From a virus: a DNA stretch of 31,964 nucleotides. The position numbers and the translations under genes are program-made. The stretch lies in IMG/VR virus record IMGVR_UViG_3300037485_002045, positions 1 to 31,964 of that record; one strand, given 5' to 3'. This document shows, one piece after another, positions 28,445-31,964 of this stretch. The first letter of the stretch is position 1. Each line of letters starts with the position of its first letter. The notes under the pieces are model-generated. The model was not told where the DNA came from. It searched no databases and saw nothing but the letters and a program-made list of their open reading frames with translations.

Positions 28445-30601
28445 ATGAAATACCGATACATTACCAACCTCCGCTCGTCCGCAGTCACTCTATCGAACGA
28501 CCTCTCCACCTTCCAGCGCAACGTGCCTTCCTTCAACTCGAAGGCCGACTACCGCGCGTGGTGCGCCGACGCGACAACAAACCACTGCTTCTACTCGATG
28601 GCGGAAGGAGACAACCCGACAATCCGCGTCAACGAAGACAACCCGATCAATAAGCTCTACGGCTTTGTCGCCGACTACGACGCCCATGTGGATTGGGACG
28701 ATATTGACAACCATCTCAAAATCAAAGGCGACGGCGCTCCAGCTCCTACGTGGCGCACCAAAACCCAATCCGGCTACGCCAGACTTATTTGGGAGTTCGA
28801 GGAACCTATTCCGGTGGCGCCGGAGCTTGCCTCCGCCTTCCTCAAGCGGCTCGGCGACTCGTTCCGCGCGTCAATGCTGCTGGCCGGATTCGACCACTGC
28901 AGCCACAAACCGGCACAGACGTATGAATTAGGCAGCGAGTGGACGCGCATCGGGGATCCTGTACCCTCTATCGCCATCCGCACGACGCTCCTGAAGACGG
29001 CAAACGACACGCCGATCCGGACAGATGATACCAATATCCCAATCGAGGATATCGCCGCCGCCGTCGAGGAGCGGTTTGCCGGACGCTGGAAAGGCGAGTT
29101 CGCTGTCGGCGCTCGAGGCCCGCTGTTCTGGGTTGACGACAACATCGACCGCGACGGCTGTCAGGTTCGCGAGGACGGGATGGTCTGCTACAGCGACCGT
29201 GCCGGAAAGGGCTTCGTCAGCTGGCGCGAAATCTTAGGCAAGAAGTTCATCGACCAGTACGAGGACAAGAAGCTGAGCGGCCTGATCGACCATTACTGGT
29301 TCAATGGTAAGGCATTCTACAAGCTGCTCAACGGCGGGCCGGTGACGATCCCGAAGGAGCAGCTCATCCTTGAACTGCGCAAAGCAGGCTTCTCTCCGAA
29401 ACCGAAGAAGGGCCAGCCGCTCTCGGAAATCGAGAACGCCGTCTTGTCAATCTCCAACGACTGCCGCGTCGACGAAGTGGCTCCGGTCATCTTCTCCGAC
29501 CAGCGCGTCGTGGCGTTCAATAGCTGCCGTATTCTCAACAACTGCAAGAACGGAGCGGTTCAACCGGCGGCGGACGGCGATCCTATCTACTGGCCGTGGA
29601 TCGAGTCCTTCGTCATGCCCTTCTTTGCGCCGGACATTGATGGCAATTCGACACTCCCGTATTTCCTAGCGTGGTATCAGCGCCTGTATCTTGCGGTGCT
29701 CAACCACCGTCTGGATCAAGGCCAACTGTTAATCCTGTTGGGCCCTACCGGATTCGGGAAAACGCTGTTGACCAATCAGATTGTGGCAAAGTCAGTAGGC
29801 GGATTTGGCGACGCGTCGGCCTACCTATCCGGCGAGACCGCGTTCAACCGCGACCTGTGTGGGAGTGCCGCATGGGTGGTGGATGACCAGACCGCCGCAG
29901 CAACGTACGCCGACCAGCGTAAGTTCGTCGAGCTTACCAAGCGCTGCGTTGCCAACCCACGATTGGAGTACCATGCGAAGTACGCCGACGCGGTGTCGCT
30001 GCCGTGGAGCGGTCGGGTGATGATGTCCCTCAATCTGGACGCCAACTCGCTTGCCGCGCTGCCGACTCTCGACAGCAGCAACCGCGATAAAGTCATCGCG
30101 TTGAGCATCAACAAAAAGCACAAGGTCAAGTTCGGCTCAAACACGGAGAACGAAGCCCGCATCGACGCGGAGCTGCCGTACTTCCTGCGCTGGCTACACG
30201 ATTGGAAGGCTCCGGCGAGCATCCTCGACAGCAGCCGATTCGGGGTGAAAACCTACATCGATCCGTTCATCGAAGCCGCCGCCTACGACAACAGCAGCCG
30301 CAGCGCGATCGCCGAAATGGTTGAGTTCTTCGCGAAGAAGGTGCGCGAGTACTCCGCTGCTCCGGTTTGGCGCGGAACGCTCACTGAGTTTCAGGTGGCG
30401 TTGCACGAATGCAACGGGGGCCGCAGTGTCGGAAATAGCTCGAATCTGGAGTTCATCCGGCGCGGCATGACGGTTCTGGAAGAGGTTTGCCTGCACAATA
30501 AGGTAGTCCGACCGGTCCGCAGCCGAGGCCAAGGAGGCGGGAAAGTTTGGGAAATCGATCTGGATGTGCGATTTGATATTGACGACGGCGCTGATTTCTA
30601 A
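28445..30601 (+). CDS. PrimPol-type primase fused to a P-loop helicase
   Basis: 718 residues. N-terminal archaeo-eukaryotic-type primase signature: YGFVADYDAH, with Asp-Tyr-Asp as metal ligands (~residues 71-80), QSGYARLIWEFEEP and KPAQTYELGSEWTRIG. A C-terminal D5/SF3-like helicase has Walker A LLGPTGFGKTLLTNQ (~436-450) and a Walker B-like AAWVVDDQ, then a sensor-like MMSLNLDANS. Together it would prime and unwind the genome for the neighbouring polymerase. ATG 28445 follows the polymerase stop by 11 bases, so the two are transcribed together. Separate domains for RNA and DNA synthesis cannot be distinguished from sequence. Confidence 0.87.
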   Translation: MKYRYITNLRSSAVTLSNDLSTFQRNVPSFNSKADYRAWCADATTNHCFYSMAEGDNPTIRVNEDNPINKLYGFVADYDAHVDWDDIDNHLKIKGDGAPAPTWRTKTQSGYARLIWEFEEPIPVAPELASAFLKRLGDSFRASMLLAGFDHCSHKPAQTYELGSEWTRIGDPVPSIAIRTTLLKTANDTPIRTDDTNIPIEDIAAAVEERFAGRWKGEFAVGARGPLFWVDDNIDRDGCQVREDGMVCYSDRAGKGFVSWREILGKKFIDQYEDKKLSGLIDHYWFNGKAFYKLLNGGPVTIPKEQLILELRKAGFSPKPKKGQPLSEIENAVLSISNDCRVDEVAPVIFSDQRVVAFNSCRILNNCKNGAVQPAADGDPIYWPWIESFVMPFFAPDIDGNSTLPYFLAWYQRLYLAVLNHRLDQGQLLILLGPTGFGKTLLTNQIVAKSVGGFGDASAYLSGETAFNRDLCGSAAWVVDDQTAAATYADQRKFVELTKRCVANPRLEYHAKYADAVSLPWSGRVMMSLNLDANSLAALPTLDSSNRDKVIALSINKKHKVKFGSNTENEARIDAELPYFLRWLHDWKAPASILDSSRFGVKTYIDPFIEAAAYDNSSRSAIAEMVEFFAKKVREYSAAPVWRGTLTEFQVALHECNGGRSVGNSSNLEFIRRGMTVLEEVCLHNKVVRPVRSRGQGGGKVWEIDLDVRFDIDDGADF

Positions 30602-30602
30602 T

Positions 30603-30917
30603 ATGAACGGCTCGAAACCAACCACGAACATGAGCAAGAAACCAACCACGAACATGAGCAAGAAGCCAACAACACCGAAACAGACTCCTCAATTCTGGAT
30701 CATTGACACCGACGGCAATAGCGCGTCCGGCCCGCATGCGAGTATGAAGGCAGCCGAGGCCGCCATTGTGGCGAACGCGCGAGACCTATGGATGGACTCC
30801 TGCGACTGCATCCGGTCTGATAACGACGTTAGGTGGTGCCTGCCGCTGCACATCGTCGAGGTGCGGCGCACAGTGATTCCTGACATCACAGCCACCATCA
30901 AACTCGTAGACGCCTGA
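30603..30917 (+). CDS. Hypothetical protein (104 aa) with tandem-repeat start region
   Basis: ATG 30603 lies one base after the primase stop. The N-terminus is NGSKPTTNMSKKPTTNMSKK, from two perfect 24-bp repeats, giving three in-frame ATGs (30603, 30630, 30654), any of which could start the protein. The folded part begins QFWIIDTDGNSASGPHASMK; a C-terminal region of about 40 residues follows. A longer frame upstream (from 30564) lies within the primase gene and is rejected. Function unknown. Confidence 0.6.
   Translation: MNGSKPTTNMSKKPTTNMSKKPTTPKQTPQFWIIDTDGNSASGPHASMKAAEAAIVANARDLWMDSCDCIRSDNDVRWCLPLHIVEVRRTVIPDITATIKLVDA
30614..30661 (+). repeat. 24-bp tandem repeat, two perfect copies
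   Basis: Copies at 30614-30637 and 30638-30661, followed by a partial degenerate third. Each carries an in-frame ATG and encodes the same eight residues. Copy number could change by slippage, altering the number of available start codons. Confidence 0.85.
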
Positions 30918-30921
30918 ACCG

Positions 30922-31964
30922 ATGACACGAGAACAAATCGAACAACTCTGGCGCGAAGCCAACAACAAGGCCGAGGACTTCCAGCCCGACGCGCCCACCC
31001 AGAAACTGATTGACCAGTTTGTGGCTCAGTATCAGGCGGCAGGATTAAAGAAGCCAACATTATCTAGCGACCAACCAACACCGGAGACGGATGAGCTATG
31101 GCAAAAGCACGGGCGACTATCGCAGGCGCTTGCGGCTCAGTCACTGGCGCTATGCGAGAGACTAGAGCGCGAGCGCGACGAGGCACTAGGGTATCTCGAC
31201 GAAAGTAAAACGATGGTTCAAATTAAAAACCGCTACACCGGTGCCGTGATCTTTGAGGTCAGAGCTGCTAGATGCAGAGAAGCAATCGAAACCGCCGTTA
31301 AGGATGGTTTTGATCTGAGTGAGGTTGATTTCGTTGGGTTTGATCTGCGCGGTGCCAGCCTGCGCAACGCCCGACTTGCCCACGCTGACCTCACTAACGC
31401 CGACCTGCGCGGCGCTGTCCTGAGCGGTGCCGACCTGAGCGAAGCCTGTCTGGAAATAGCCGATTTGATCGGTGCTGAACTGTTTAACGCTAACTTGTCC
31501 GGCGCTGACCTGAGCGGCGCTGACCTGTCCGGCGCCAGCCTGTTTGGTGCTGACCTGTCCGGCGCTGACCTGTCCGGCGCTAACCTTCCCGGCGCTAACC
31601 TTCCCCGCGCCTACCTGTCCCGAGCTAACCTGTCCAATGCCGACCTGCGCAGGACTGACTTGTCCCACGCCAGCCTGTCCCGAGCTAACCTGTCCAACGC
31701 CGACCTGCGCAGGACTAACTTGTCCAGCACCAGCCTGTTCAAGGCTAACCTATCCGGGGCTAACCTGTCCGACGCTAACCTGTCCGGCGCTGAACTATCC
31801 GGCGCTGACCTGTCCGGCGCTAACCTGTCTAGGGCTGACCTGTCCCGAGCTAACCTGTCCAATGCCGACCTGCGCAGGACTGACTTGTCCCACGCCAGCC
31901 TGTCCCGAGCTAACCTGTCCAACGCCGACCTGCGCAGGACTAACTTGTCCAGCACCAGCCTGTT
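30922..31964 (+). CDS. Pentapeptide-repeat protein, 5' part (runs off window end)
   Basis: The frame is open from ATG 30922 without a stop to the last base (347 codons so far). Residues 1-97 form a helical, charged N-terminus (MTREQIEQLWREANN..RLERERDEALGYL). Residues 98-140 (MVQIKNRYTGAVIFEVRA then CREAIETAVKDGFDLSEV) are the usual capping domain in front of phage pentapeptide arrays. From ~31340 on, over 40 A(D/N)L(S/R)xA-type repeats follow. The matching C-terminal domain is at 1-693. Function of these phage proteins is unknown; some beta-helix proteins mimic DNA or bind partners. An internal ATG at 31213 is an alternative start only if the helical N-terminus belongs to another gene, but no stop separates them. 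Confidence 0.85.
   Translation, partial: MTREQIEQLWREANNKAEDFQPDAPTQKLIDQFVAQYQAAGLKKPTLSSDQPTPETDELWQKHGRLSQALAAQSLALCERLERERDEALGYLDESKTMVQIKNRYTGAVIFEVRAARCREAIETAVKDGFDLSEVDFVGFDLRGASLRNARLAHADLTNADLRGAVLSGADLSEACLEIADLIGAELFNANLSGADLSGADLSGASLFGADLSGADLSGANLPGANLPRAYLSRANLSNADLRRTDLSHASLSRANLSNADLRRTNLSSTSLFKANLSGANLSDANLSGAELSGADLSGANLSRADLSRANLSNADLRRTDLSHASLSRANLSNADLRRTNLSSTSL
31613..31964 (+). repeat. 127-bp perfect direct repeat at the window end
   Basis: Bases 31613-31739 recur exactly as 31838-31964, 225 bases (15 pentapeptide units) apart, and the second copy ends exactly at the last base. A length of 127 equals a common maximum k-mer of short-read assemblers, so the end looks like an unresolved assembly-graph node. 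The underlying duplication of repeat units may still be real. Confidence 0.9.

Noticed and set aside
31186-31955. - strand frames over the pentapeptide array
   Set aside because: Mirror translations of a 15-bp coding repeat stay open by periodicity; only the + strand has the N-terminal and C-terminal domains.

Overview
This window is most of a double-stranded DNA bacteriophage, probably a tailed podovirus-like phage. It carries terminase subunits, a lysozyme, a giant 3,345-residue polyvalent (ejected or internal virion) protein, and a self-contained replication module: PrimPol-type primase-helicase, family A DNA polymerase, SNF2-type helicase, RecB/Cas4-like nuclease, RuvC-like resolvase and a MazG-like nucleotide pyrophosphohydrolase. 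The host cannot be named. Almost every start codon lacks a Shine-Dalgarno sequence and is preceded by an A-rich, G-poor leader, which points to a host with SD-independent initiation (Bacteroidota, Verrucomicrobiota and similar groups). GC looks to be roughly 55-60% by eye.

Layout. (1) 30922-31964 and 1-693: the two ends of the window are the 5' and 3' parts of a pentapeptide-repeat gene, so the contig appears to break inside a 15-bp repeat array. The last 127 bases exactly duplicate 31613-31739. (2) 699-2896, + strand: eight small unknown genes with a recurring A-rich leader, closed by a strong bidirectional terminator at 2926-2961. (3) 2983-14987, - strand: the giant polyvalent gene and two putative virion genes. 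(4) 14988-15504: the only long non-coding stretch. It holds divergent promoters, two 7+2+7 palindromes, a 30-bp-arm palindrome, a G-less array of five helically phased CCCACA boxes, and ATCCGGT repeats. It is a candidate replication origin and control region. (5) 15505-18256: a small basic phage protein (+), lysozyme and large terminase (-). (6) 18336-31964, + strand: a tightly overlapping series of terminase small subunit, RuvC, small genes, pyrophosphohydrolase, helicase, nuclease, possible ssDNA-binding protein, polymerase, primase-helicase and accessory genes.

Most notable finding. Both the helicase and the DNA polymerase contain class-1-like inteins placed at conserved catalytic regions. 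Inside each intein there is a second reading frame in the same +1 register relative to the host gene. In the helicase intein it encodes a complete 256-residue zinc-ribbon/NUMOD3/Vsr-like (EDxHD-type) homing endonuclease, lying exactly between the two splicing halves. In the polymerase intein it encodes a 60-residue helix-turn-helix of homing-endonuclease type. This is dual-coding DNA in which the endonuclease is nested out of frame within the intein instead of being fused in frame.

No portal, major capsid or tail gene is recognisable. Either the genome continues beyond the window through the broken repeat array, or this is an element that relies on other structural genes.
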